From Aradus depressus (Eukaryota > Arthropoda > Insecta > Hemiptera > Aradidae), in contig OY759224.1 in the NCBI GenBank assembly GCA_963662175.1, positions 25,305,489-25,369,488 on the forward strand: a stretch of DNA of 64,000 nt, written 5' to 3'. The notes under the pieces are model-generated. The model had not been told where the DNA came from, did not search any database, and worked only from the letters and a program-made list of their open reading frames with translations. Below, piece by piece: positions 10,700 through 24,187 of this stretch (positions are counted from its first letter, which is position 1; every line of letters starts with the position of its first letter). The position numbers were made by a program, and so were the translations under genes.

Positions 10700-12960
10700 A
10701 ACATTAAAAATGCAAAATGAACAAAATATATAGTGGTGTTCAATTAGTTGAAGATAAAACATAATCTTCAGGAGTACTGTTGTAACTAAATTGACAGATG
10801 GATGTTATTCATACGGATACATGTTTTATTTTTTTCCTTATCACGTATCCAAAAGAATACAATTTTGACCCTCCCGGTGGTCCTGTTAGGGAAGCAATAC
10901 TGAATTAGCTATTGTCTGGCACTTGTCCTCAATTTAATAGTAACAATACATTTTGACCACCGCATCGGCCTTTATAATGAAGCAGTACAGTTTCTCCTCA
11001 GAAATAAATAAAAAATTACCCAAATCGTTCCGATTTTAGCCATATTTTGTTGTTTATTCGGATTAAGTACGATGCTATGTAAAAATTCCCTTATATGCCC
11101 ACTTTTAAACTAATAACAATTATTTTCAATCTAATCGATTGAATGAACATAAATATCAAACTATCCAGTACAAATTGGTATAATTGTTGCTTTTAAACAT
11201 TGAAATGAGTTTCTGAAATTGCTATCTTATATGAAAGTACACTCGAAAAGAGGATAAGAATAGCTGTAACAAGAAATGGAATTTTATTGAAAATAAAATA
11301 ATTTATGTATTAAAACGAAACGGAGTAGTTAGTATTTATTTTAAAATAATAATAATAATAATGAACTCATGAACATACTGTTTTAATTAAAAAGTTTCCT
11401 TCAGATAACTACGAAATTAACTTCAATGCATTAATGATAGGTAAAGAGTGGGCATCTGCAAACTAATGTTGAAAACAAGATGGCGTCATGATTCCACATT
11501 ACAAGTTTTGTCTACAAGCGGTTTTCGAGATATCTTCATATTCACGATTCAAAACTGCTAAAACTGTAATTGAGTAAATACTTGAAGGGCAAAACTAACT
11601 TTTATTCACTCATACGAAAATTACCTACTAAAACGTTAGCAATTAATTTATTACTATTACCCAATAAAAAGTAAAATACATGAACAAAAATAAAGGAACG
11701 TATTCCCAACACTGTATACTTATGTAGAAAAATAACTGAATATTTTTATACTGCCCAACAAATTAATTACATACAAAACAAGCTCAATAAAATTTCGTAT
11801 CGTGCTGAAATCACATGACGCCCAACGCTCTCAGGAATAACAAAATCAATCCAATCTACAGAATAAGGTTACCTCAACAAGTATGTGCACTGCTGAAAAT
11901 TAACTTTAACATGAAAGAATAAATACCTTTGACCTGTTAATTCCTCCAAAATGCTTTTCAAGATGCTACTTAGCGAGGGCGTTCGCCAGTAAAACACGTT
12001 TGGTTAATTGCTAGAATCGATTACAACAAAATACTTCATATCAACATAGTCGATTCTACTTAATGTAAATAATGGAATTTTACATATAAATTCGAAAGAT
12101 TATTTGCGTGATTAAGGGAAGAAAACCATGCATCAATCCCTTTTTTTTTGTTTACATTAAACACTCTAAAATGCATTTCAAAAAACTACTTTGTACGTGT
12201 TTCGGCTGGTTAGGATGCTTCAGAAAAATGACTAAAATCGATTTAACAAAAGTTATTTTACCTAAAATCGAGTTTAGCCTAGGTAAATATCGAACATTTT
12301 GTCCAAAGAAACGAAAAAGATACGTGGCTAGTTGAAGAAAAATAAATAAAATAAGAACATTTTCAACAGTATTGACAATCATCTCTTAGTTTATTTTGAA
12401 AAAACTTGGTATTTAAGGGGAAAAAATCCATTTACTCAACTAGGCAGAAGTATACGAGGGAGTTGTATTGCCGGCGGATAAATTAACTTTCCAAACATTT
12501 ATGAATAATTTTTTTTTTTATAACAATTTAAAACAGTAATATTGTTTAAATTAAAATGAGTAACATTTAATTATACTTCATGTAATATATAGTTCTAATG
12601 AATATTTGTTGGTATTAGATGGTGGCGTCACCACGTAGTCCATACAAGAAGCGGTAATAACTGCGACTGGAATTAAATCGTTCTTTTCGCATTAACTGTG
12701 ATGGATCCATGTGATAGTCAATAGAATTGTGTATTTGTTAGTCAGTATTTATTTATTTTAAATTATGCCCTTACATTATTCTTAAACCTATTCATCAATT
12801 CGAATCTGCTATTAAAAAAATTAATAAATAAAAATTTAAAAAATGATATATATATATATGGTTTATCATAGAGCGAATTTAAAAGCAATGTGAAAAAACT
12901 TTTATAAGAGAAGAGAGAAAAGAGTAAGAGAGCAGAGATAATAGTTTGACCCTTAATACA
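10700..12960. other. Intergenic stretch with no recognisable gene
   Basis: This is very AT-rich DNA. The two overlapping opposite-strand frames of about 75 codons at 12108-12382 are mirror images with no recognisable domain. I see no RNA gene, array or element ends here. Confidence 0.5.
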
Positions 12961-13562
12961 TGGGCAAAGCTAAGAAGCCCTTGCGCCCCATCTTAAATTT
13001 TTAGGAAAGAAAAAAAAAATCATAAAGTATAATTTTATACCTATAATATTGCTGCCAATCAGCGAGATATCAGAGTTTAGCGAATGTATCGTCATGCGTG
13101 TTACAACTAAACGCGCAGCACACTTACACGGACGCCATAATCCCAAATGACTCTTACGCCCCGGAATCTCATAAATATGCATACTTCAAGTCTTACGCCC
13201 CGTAATCTCATAAATATGCATACTTCAAGTCCATGATACATAGATGCTTCTCATTGCCTCTAACGAACACAAACAAAAAACAAGAAATAGCCAAATTAAA
13301 GCAAATTGCAGCAGGCAATAACTTTAATACCAGTATAATAGACAAACTAATATCTAGTAAATTATAACAGATAACTTATCATAATATCTACCCTAAAACC
13401 ACAAACAGAAAAATGTAATTATTACTCTATTCCTTACACTGGTACCTATATTATCCCAAATAATAAAAAAGAAATTAAGTAAGGCATAACTTAAATCCAG
13501 CCTTCAAATCCAACCCCAATCTGGTTAGAATATTATTTAATTCAAAAGAAAAAATAGATTTA

Positions 13563-13895
13563 ATGGATAAATGTGGAGTGTATCAATTGGAATGCCCAGA
13601 ATGTAATGCCAAATACGCGGGACAGACAGGGAGATCGTTTAAGATTAGATACAGGGAACACACAAGAAATACAAACTCCAACACTTCCTCATTTCACCAC
13701 CATCTCACAGAAACAGGACATACCATAGACACACAACACAAACCAACTATAATACATATCTGCCAAAAAGGTCCACTTTTGAATTTACTGGAAGCGGTAG
13801 AAATAAATAAACTGAACAAAAATAACGATATTGTAATGCTAAATGAACAAATAGAACTGAACCATTCCCCCCTTCTTAATTTAAATATCAAGTAG
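13563..13895 (+). CDS. GIY-YIG endonuclease domain of a Penelope-like element
   Basis: This 110-codon frame shows the PLE-type GIY-YIG module: GVYQLECPECNAKYAGQTG at residues 5-23, with the two Cys of a CxxC pair, then the RSFKIRYREH helix and HLTETGHTID further on. In PLEs this domain follows the reverse transcriptase and nicks target DNA. The frame is open only within the endonuclease. Upstream coding sequence has stops and frameshifts, so this is a relic, although the domain itself is well preserved. Confidence 0.85.
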   Translation: MDKCGVYQLECPECNAKYAGQTGRSFKIRYREHTRNTNSNTSSFHHHLTETGHTIDTQHKPTIIHICQKGPLLNLLEAVEINKLNKNNDIVMLNEQIELNHSPLLNLNIK

Positions 13896-14277
13896 CTAAG
13901 AGTCTGATGATTGTAGAAATGTTTTGCCAACTGACATTCAGAGAATACTATATTTTTCATTTGATGTTTTAATTTGTCTTCAAATTCTATGTATTTGTTT
14001 TTATTCACTTTAATATTTATTATATTTTACATTTATATAATTCATGAGTCATACCTATATAAATACCAACACTTTTCTGTTAGATTAGCTTTATTAGATT
14101 TTATATATATATATATATTTTCTTTCTTTTTTATTTTATATTTATTATTATCTTGTAAATATCTGTTTATTGGAATGTATAGAGTAACAAAAACAAGGGA
14201 TTCCCCGTCATTAGCTAAAAAACCCCTCCATAACTGTACCTTCTACCCTGTCAACCAATTCTGTCAGTTTGTAAGTG

Positions 14278-14316
14278 ACTCTTGATAATGCCTTAACAAG
14301 GCGAAACTAGTTGAGT
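14278..14316 (+). ncRNA. Hammerhead-like motif in PLE 3' tail
   Basis: Stem I ACUC pairs with GAGU. The core is decayed (UUGAUAA). Stem II is a GCCUU/AAGGC hairpin. GAAA runs into self-complementary ACUAGU, followed by U as the base at the cleavage position. It lies about 380 bp after the GIY-YIG frame, where PLE terminal ribozymes are expected. Confidence 0.5.
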
Positions 14317-15001
14317 ATTTGAGAATATATAGTGAAGTTTGACAAAGAAATTGTGTATTTTAATTATCTATTCCTAAACGCGCAGCAATTTTAAAATCTC
14401 TCCCAAAAACTTCGCACGGCGGTGCAATGTTGTCCTAAAATAAAAATACTATTAAGACTAACTGCATATTTTAGAATGTATTCAATAAAAGCCGTAAAAA
14501 GTGAAAATAATTGTTTTTTTTAGAGTACATTTAGTGCTATCAGCTGAACGAGAATGAAATAGTGATAAATAAATTTCAGCTGAGTGTTGGACCGATTTGT
14601 TGAAAGAAAAGAAAATTAAGGCTTTTTTAATTGAGGATACTTGCTACTACTACTACTTGTTGTATAAGACTCGATGACTAGATTTTAATTTTTGATTATT
14701 GTGTTATAACTAAAGACCGGATTTTTATGCAATTGCATATTTTGTTTACCACCACATACGACCTAGGAGATCAATTATCTTTGCGAACCCTGCATCTAGG
14801 ACACCATAGACTAAATTTTATACTGCATATTTTAAGAATATTCCATAAAATTGCATATTTAAACGATTTTTGCATATTTCGCAAACTTTCAATATTATAA
14901 AAGTCTATTTTTGGAGGTAGAATGAAAAAAAAAAAAAAAAAAACAAGGATGAAAACTCGATAATTCAAATTCGAAAACTTAAATAGGTCCAACGGCAGGA
15001 A

Positions 15002-15343
15002 GTGATTCTAGGAATCAAAGAAAAGGACGTAAACATAACTACAACCCCTGCCCAAATTTATATCAATTCAGTTGTCGTTTCAGGGCTCTACACGAAGCTC
15101 GAGGATTTCAATAAAAATACCAAAAAGATCTTTCCTTTTGACGGCCAGATCGTATATTGCCAATCTTGTGGCAAAACGATAACGTGTGAGAAGAAATCTC
15201 AACTTGATCAACATGCTAAAACTGATAAGTTTTTTCTTTTCCTTGTCTTTCTAGAAGTAAACACTTACTTAAATATGTACATACAGGTTCATACTTCTGA
15301 AACTTACACACCAATTTTGGGCGTAATTACGTTCGTGCATTGA
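15002..15343 (+). pseudogene. BED/CGGBP1-like zinc-finger protein of hAT element, N-terminal part
   Basis: The translated stretch FDGQIVYCQSCGKTIT with a downstream HAK region has the CxxC...H arrangement and the EKKSQLDQH motif of CGGBP1-like, hAT-derived DNA-binding proteins. The frame then runs into non-conserved sequence. The next part of the protein lies in a separate frame at 15407-15667, so the gene is interrupted by a frameshift or an intron of about 100-150 bp. Confidence 0.6.
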
Positions 15344-15406
15344 TTAAAATTTTTCTTCATAAGAACACATTCTTACGCCGAACAAACATTTTTCAAGCGT
15401 CAAGTT

Positions 15407-15667
15407 TTGCTGACTCAATCAACTTCTAAACAGGATAATTTTTCTGAAGACTTATGCCTGGGATTAGTTTCGGCCAATATTCCCTTCTTTAAACTGAAGA
15501 ATTCCGTCCTCAACGCATTTCTTTCGAAGTACACGAACCGAAATATCTCAGATGAGAGCACGCTCCATAAGAATTACCTAGATCTTTGTTATCAAAAAAT
15601 ATTACAAATACTTGAGGAACACAACAAGACTTGTTTATATACATCTACGACCAAGTATACATACTAA
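15407..15667 (+). pseudogene. hAT-derived protein, C-terminal part
   Basis: The frame contains DLCLGLVSANIPFFKLKN followed by FLSKYTNRNISDESTLHKNY. This is the pattern of the region after the BED finger in CGGBP1-like/hAT proteins (an 'NIPxxKL' helix then 'IPDESTLRKNY'). A second, broken copy is split between 17870-17950 and 18804-18950 by the foldback insertion. Confidence 0.65.
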
Positions 15668-16049
15668 GTAGATGTATCTTAAGTAAAATGTTATTATAAA
15701 AAAAAAAGTCTAGTAAACATACCGTTTTCTTTTCTTTTTTTTTCAGTCGTCTTTCCAGAGTAAGTCCCAAATATCTTACGGTGTTAGTCTGAGGGAGGGA
15801 CTTGTAGATAATAGAGTAAATATGATTTGTCCTTGAGTTTAATTTTCAAAAAGTTACACAAGTTATTCGAGTGAGATGGTGTTATAATGTGAATGAGGCG
15901 ATGTGAAATTTAGCAGCAGCTAAGATGACAATATCATCGGCATGTGTTGTGATGTGGCTCTGAAATATAGGCCACAGATTCAGGTCTCTAGGTCCTTGAT
16001 ATGTACGCAAAAGCGATAATCGATTGAATAGCCGCACACATTCTTAATA

Positions 16050-16400
16050 GGTTAGGTTAGGTTAGGTTTTATGACTCATGCCCAGGCTTTAACTACGAGG
16101 TCATATCGCCTACTACCAGAGCGCTCTTTCGTCACTCTGGTGGACATGAGCCCGACTCTACTGTGGGAGTCCTAAATTTTGCCTACCCTAAATTTTTATT
16201 CATCTAGGGTAGGGGTCTTTAACGAGTACCTGACATCGTACAGGCTCGGGACCATCGCTTAACGTCCCATCCGAAGGACGGCGTGCTTAAGTTTATTTTA
16301 CCTCCCAGATAAAATAAACTAAGGGCCTCGGTCGGGCTACGAACCCACGACCTTGAGCTCAGAAGTCAAGCACGCATACCACTGAGCTACCGGCGCCCTC
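16050..16400 (-). repeat. SINE family A, full-length copy with TSD
   Basis: This is a complete minus-strand copy from GGGCGCCGGTAGCTCAGTGG at about 16399 to a tail of AACCT units at 16050. The flanking duplication CACATTCTTAATA occurs at 16037-16049 and 16401-16413 (13 bp). The tail holds three to four AACCT units. The copy is nested inside the hAT element. Confidence 0.92.
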
Positions 16401-17188
16401 CACATTCTTAATATATATATATATATTTTTTCTTTTTTAATTTAATTTAATTTTCAGTAGATGGTGGATCAGTTAATAGAAGATACGGCGATTTGATCAA
16501 TTTGACTGAAAAAGCTGTCAATTCCACCGGTAAGAATTTTTTATTATTTAATTTTACTTCTAATACAACAATCTAGTTAGAGAATTAATTGTTATGAAAT
16601 TCTTCAGTGAGAAAAAAAGTCGGTGAATCATCGGGAATGTTCTTCTCCAGTACGAATCAATCAATCATTGTTTTTGCTCTCCCGCTGATTGTTTAAGCTA
16701 AAAATAATGAATCTTCATAGTAAATATTGTGTCGATGTCTTCATTACATCGGCAATTATTATGGTTTTTGAGTCGAGCCCCTCTTCTGCGGAAAATTAAT
16801 AGGTTTTGTTCTTATAGGGTTCTGAATGCATTTATATAATTTCGTCTCAGTACATTCATTCTATCGGGAGTTGAAGGGTCCATAGACACACAGACAGATA
16901 TTTTTTTTGAAGGGCGACTAAAAATTTAAATTTCAATACCTACGAGCATCATGTGTCATCTCAATTTGTCAAGCTTTATATGCATTCGTTGTTTATATGT
17001 TCACTTACAACAGCCACCCGAACAGGCGTAATGTTGTATCGTGATGTTCTAGTGTAACTTTGATTATTAATCTGCGATACTTTTAGTCTTATGTTCTATT
17101 CAGTCTTTCCAACATTCTAAGTGTGTGAAAGTGTTAATATTATTTAAGATAATTTTTTTTAATATTGAAACGAATATATTAAATCGCG

Positions 17189-17436
17189 GGTGTTTGGGCA
17201 AAAGGGCTTAAGTCAGCAAATCCGAATTTTATGAGGGGGATTTCTGAAGGTTTGAAACAATCCTGCAAATCAGGTAAAGCACATTTATGTTACTTGAAAT
17301 ATTATTTCTATAAAGTATTAAATATAAAAAAAGTAAAATATTCCAACAATCAGTTACATTTGGTAAAAATATTTAAATGCACTTGTCCTTTGGATCGCAA
17401 GACTTATTCTGACTTAAGCCCTTTTCCCCAAACACC
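17189..17436. mobile_element. MITE with 28-bp terminal inverted repeats
   Basis: The left end GGTGTTTGGGCAAAAGGGC and the inverted right end (CCAAACACC at 17436) match over 28 bp with one mismatch, about 190 bp apart. The interior has no coding capacity. No convincing target duplication was seen, so the superfamily is open. Confidence 0.7.
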
Positions 17437-18060
17437 AGAGAAATGTAAACTGTTTTTTTTTTTATAAGTAATCGATAATATTTCTATTTTATTTAAATTA
17501 AACATGAGTTCTTGCCGGAATAAACTATTATTTAATCTAAAATTGAAAATAAAAATTCTCAGTTTCTTCGTAGTATTTTTAAAATAATATAATAACGATA
17601 TTGATAAATATAATTAACTATATAACACAATTTTTCTTTAGAAGGGACTTGTGGGGGGCGCCAAATCGTAATGGGCCTATGGCGCAATCTAACTTTATTC
17701 CGCCTCTGAGAATACGGGATCAATGGAAGTTCCATATGACGATTTGACCCCTTACCCCATTTTCGGATAGTTTCAATCCTTAAAGCCGCAGTTAACGTGT
17801 TAATATTTAGAATAGTTTCATTTGCATTGATTAAACTTGTTCTTAATAGCAACACATTCTTACGCCGAACAATCAACCTCTAAGCAGGATAATTTTTCTG
17901 AAGACTTATGCCTGGCATAAGTTTCGGCCGACATTCCCTTCTTTAAACTGGGAAAACTGACATTATTGCAGAGATATTGTGAAATAATTCAAATGGACTT
18001 GAAAAATAAAATAAAACTTGTTTATTTAATATATTGTCTAATTTCACTAACTATATATAC

Positions 18061-18098
18061 ATGGGAGTACTTTCGGTATTTCTACCATCCTCAGCCAA
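18061..18098 (-). ncRNA. Hammerhead-like motif, left arm of foldback
   Basis: Minus strand: UUGG, core CUGAGGA, extra U, GGUA-GAAA-UACC hairpin, GAAA leading into self-complementary AGUACU, C, then CCAU (three of four stem I pairs). Confidence 0.55.
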
Positions 18099-18696
18099 AA
18101 GCATAAGAGATAAGACTAAGTTAATTTTCAGAATGTCAGCCTCTTGAGGAACCCATTACCCTCCCTACTGGTGTTCCCCATGACGTCAGACATTCCTAAC
18201 TAAGCTAAATTGTCAAGCTGTGAGATATTTTATGACAAGGCGGTCCCCATATTTCAAATGTGTGACCCCTTCTAAGATCTAGGTATAAAGCATTAACAAT
18301 GAACAGGCGAATAATATAACATTAACAAATCAAAAATAATTGGTTCCAGTTACAACTTAATTAAAATTATTATACTGTAAATTATATAAATATATCTATT
18401 GGCAAGATTCAGATAAATCATATATATATATATATATTGGTAAATTCTATGTATATTATTTTTGATTTGTTAATGTTATATTATTCGCCTGTTCATTGTT
18501 AATGCTTTATACCCAGATCTTAGAAGGGGTCACACATTTGAAATATGGGGACCGCCTTGTCATAAAATATCTCACAGCTTGACAATTTAGCTTAGTTAGG
18601 AATGTCTGACGTCATGGGGAACACCAGTAGGGAGGGTAATGGGTTCCTCGAGAGGCTGACATTCTGAAAATTAACTTAGTCTTATCTCTTATGCTT

Positions 18697-18734
18697 TTGG
18701 CTGAGGATGGTAGAAATACCGAAAGTACTCCCAT
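18697..18734 (+). ncRNA. Hammerhead-like motif, right arm of foldback
   Basis: This is the mirror copy of the motif at 18061-18098, with the same core CUGAGGA and the same stem II and stem III. Confidence 0.55.
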
Positions 18735-19944
18735 GTATATATAGATAGTGAAATTAGACAATATATTAAATAAACAAGTTTTATTTTATTTTTCAAGTCC
18801 ACGTCTTTAAACTGAAGAATTCCATCCTCAACGCATTACTTTCGGAATACACGAACCAAAATATCCCAGATGAGAGCACGCTCCATAGGAATTACCTAGG
18901 ATCTTTGTTATCAAAAAACATTACAAATACTTAAGGAACACAACTATGTATACCTGGTCGTAGTTGTATAATAATTTAAAATGTTAATATATATTAAAAA
19001 AAAATGTCTAGTAAACATACCGTTTTCTTTTTTCAATATATTATACTGCATATTACTAGCATATTTTGGCCGTTTTTAATGCTTAAAAATCCGGTCTCTA
19101 GTTATAACATACTAATATTTTGTGTCTGGTACCTGATTGTTAATTATTAAGTTCAAAATTAAACTTAAACTAAAAATATGATTGTGAAATGTAAACTATT
19201 ACATTTTTTTATTATCGGTCGTGTTGACTGGCTGCCCCCATGCCAATGCCCTCAATTCTTGAAATTCAGTATGGGTAATTCGATATCATTAGAATCTCAG
19301 TGCAAACTTTGTACATGAAAAACAAGGAACAGAACGAAAACATAACAAAACATTCAATTTTTTAAATAGAAATATGAATATTATATTTTATTGTTATAAT
19401 TAAATAATAATACGACATGTACAAATCAAAAGAAAAATCAATATAATAATAACTTTACAATCAATCACATTAAAAAAAGGGGAGGAGGGGAAATTATAAA
19501 TAAAATTTACCTAATACAAATACAACAGAAGCTTCTTCGAAAATTATAATAATTTTGAAAACAAAATATTTACGATTTATTTTTCCATGTAATTTTAAGA
19601 AAATTGAGCACTACTAAATTACTAAAAATAGATTATTATTATATTATGCACTTTTTCAGATATTAATAAAGAAATTTTAATAGTTAATAGTTATCGATTT
19701 CTCAATATAGTTAATCCTCAGAATACCATACATTCTCATATGTATATATTCTGATAAATGATAAAAGCATATATATATATATATATATATTTTAAATTTA
19801 TTTTTGAGTTAAATTATATATATATATACATATTAGATATAAAGAATTGCTTCAAGGCATCTCTGTAGTTTTTCTTCTTTTCCTCTTCCTAGTTTTCTTA
19901 TTTATAAGTAATTTCATTTTCTTATTAGCGAAAGTTTTTCAGAA

Positions 19945-22959
<3,015 letters not shown>

Positions 22960-23158
22960 CTATAAACAAAAACAATATAATATAAACATATATATAACGA
23001 AAAAGAATAAGTATAATAACGTAGGAAGTGCATAGAAAGAATTAACGAAGAACCTAACTAACCTCCAAAATTTTGAAACCAGAGTTTTTGAAGTTAAACT
23101 TCTATGGTATAGTAATGCAATTTGCTCGCGGTTTCGTCTCAATTATAGAAGATCTCAA

Positions 23159-23470
23159 GAGGGCGTCGGTATCTCAGTGGTACTTGTCTTCTGAGCTCAA
23201 GAACGTGACCCTTAGTTTATTTTATCTGGGAGGTAAAATAAACTTAAGCACGCCGTCCTTCCGATGGGACGTTTATCGATGGTCCCGAGCCTGTACAATG
23301 GCAGGTACTCGTTAAAGACCCCCTGCCGTAGGTGAATAAAAATGTAGGACTCCCACAGTAGAGTTGGGCTCATGTCCACCAGAGTGACGAAAGAGCGCTC
23401 TGGTAGTAGGCGATATGACCTCGTAGTTAAAGCCCGGGCATGAGTAGAACATAGAACCTAACCTAACCTT
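23159..23470 (+). repeat. SINE family A copy with TSD
   Basis: This is a plus-strand copy from GAGGGCGTCGGTATCTCAGTGG to a tail CTAACCTAACCTT. It is flanked by GAAGATCTCAA at 23148-23158 and 23471-23481. The tRNA-like head has lost part of box B (deletion after GAACGTGACC). Confidence 0.88.
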
Positions 23471-23814
23471 GAAGATCTCAATTAGGGAAGGTAACCAATG
23501 ATTTAACAACAAGGAGGAGAGATGAGGTTTGTGGTCGATAAAAACAAACTTGTAGAATTTCTGCCAACCTTTCTGTACTGAGTGAACCTTCTTCAGGGCC
23601 TGTATTGACATATATACATTATCAATAAGGTTATATAACCTACAATTACGTAAAGATATAACAATAAAACTAAATGTGTTTAAATAACAACCTACATTAT
23701 GAGCGAATATAACTTAAAATTATTTACACTACAACGAAATAAACACAAACAATTATAATTAATGTCCGAATACATTTTTTGCGTTCTGTGTTGATATAGT
23801 GGAAATACTAGTAT

Positions 23815-24165
23815 TTATTAGTTAATAAATAAAATAATAGATAGAACACTTTTTTTGAACACTTATATTGTCTAATTCCTCAAACATGGTCTACCTTTTT
23901 CACATAAGTGGAGGTATTTTATGCCGGTGGTTTCATTGAATGAGTGACCCATATCATTGATATTAAGAAAAGAATTAATGGGTTCTAATTTTGTTAAAAT
24001 TATTTCGTCTGATTTTTTGGAAGACTTTCTTTTTTGGGGGAATCCATTGTCGGTACATATCTTTTTTATTATTTCGATCTCTTTACGCCTATCTTCTGTA
24101 TCCATATTAAATTAGACAATATAAGTGTTCACAAAAAGTGTTTTATCTATTATTTTAATTATAAC
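23815..24165 (-). mobile_element. Deleted PLE inside inverted terminal repeats
   Basis: Inverted arms of about 60 bp (23815-23880 and 24105-24165, sharing GAACACTT and TTAGACAATATAAGTGTTC) enclose a 77-codon frame. The frame reads MDTEDRRKEIEIIKKICTDN and later GHSFNETTGIKYLHLCEKG. The first part resembles the end of PLE reverse transcriptase and the second resembles the end of the GIY-YIG domain, so the middle has been deleted. The arms match the PLE terminal sequence at 36995-37090 and 39860-39960. Confidence 0.65.
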
Positions 24166-24187
24166 TAAATCTATATTTTGTTTTATT

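Larger units (their letters stand above)
13121..14373 (+). mobile_element. Penelope-like element (PLE) remnant
   Basis: The segment is bounded by a 14-bp direct repeat, CTAAACGCGCAGCA, at 13107-13120 and 14374-14387, a plausible target-site duplication. Inside are a broken reverse-transcriptase tail (about 13230-13360, translation resembling KKQEIAKLKQIAAGNNF), the GIY-YIG frame at 13563-13895 and a 3' tail holding a hammerhead-like motif. A 40-bp stretch containing CTTACGCCCC is tandemly duplicated at 13150-13230. Most of the reverse transcriptase is missing, as is common for truncated PLEs. Confidence 0.7.
17951..18803. mobile_element. PLE-type foldback element with paired hammerhead motifs
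   Basis: The element is a near-perfect palindrome. Arms of about 345 bp (17994-18340 and 18456-18801) surround an AT-rich loop, with an unpaired 42-bp leader at 17951-17993. It is flanked by the 11-bp duplication TCTTTAAACTG (17940-17950, 18804-18814), which shows that it inserted into the second hAT protein copy. Each arm holds one hammerhead-like motif, minus strand on the left and plus strand on the right. A related, shorter element is at 40321-40615. Confidence 0.85.
14711..19100 (+). mobile_element. Composite hAT transposon with nested insertions
   Basis: Terminal inverted repeats begin TAAAGACCGGATTTTTATGCA on the left and TAGAGACCGGATTTTTAAGC on the right (read from 19100 back). Both are flanked by the 8-bp duplication GTTATAAC (14703-14710 and 19101-19108), the length hAT elements make. 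Subterminal TGCATATTT words recur near both ends. The interior carries two partial copies of a BED-finger protein gene, a SINE (16050-16400), a MITE (17189-17436) and a PLE-type foldback (17951-18803). The target duplication is a palindrome, so its orientation cannot be judged. Confidence 0.75.

Noticed and set aside
12108..12382. Overlapping plus and minus frames of about 75 codons
   Set aside because: Mirror frames in AT-rich DNA with no domain or splice context.
16051..16070. Interstitial telomere array
   Set aside because: The TTAGG units are few and always at the tail of a SINE with target duplications.
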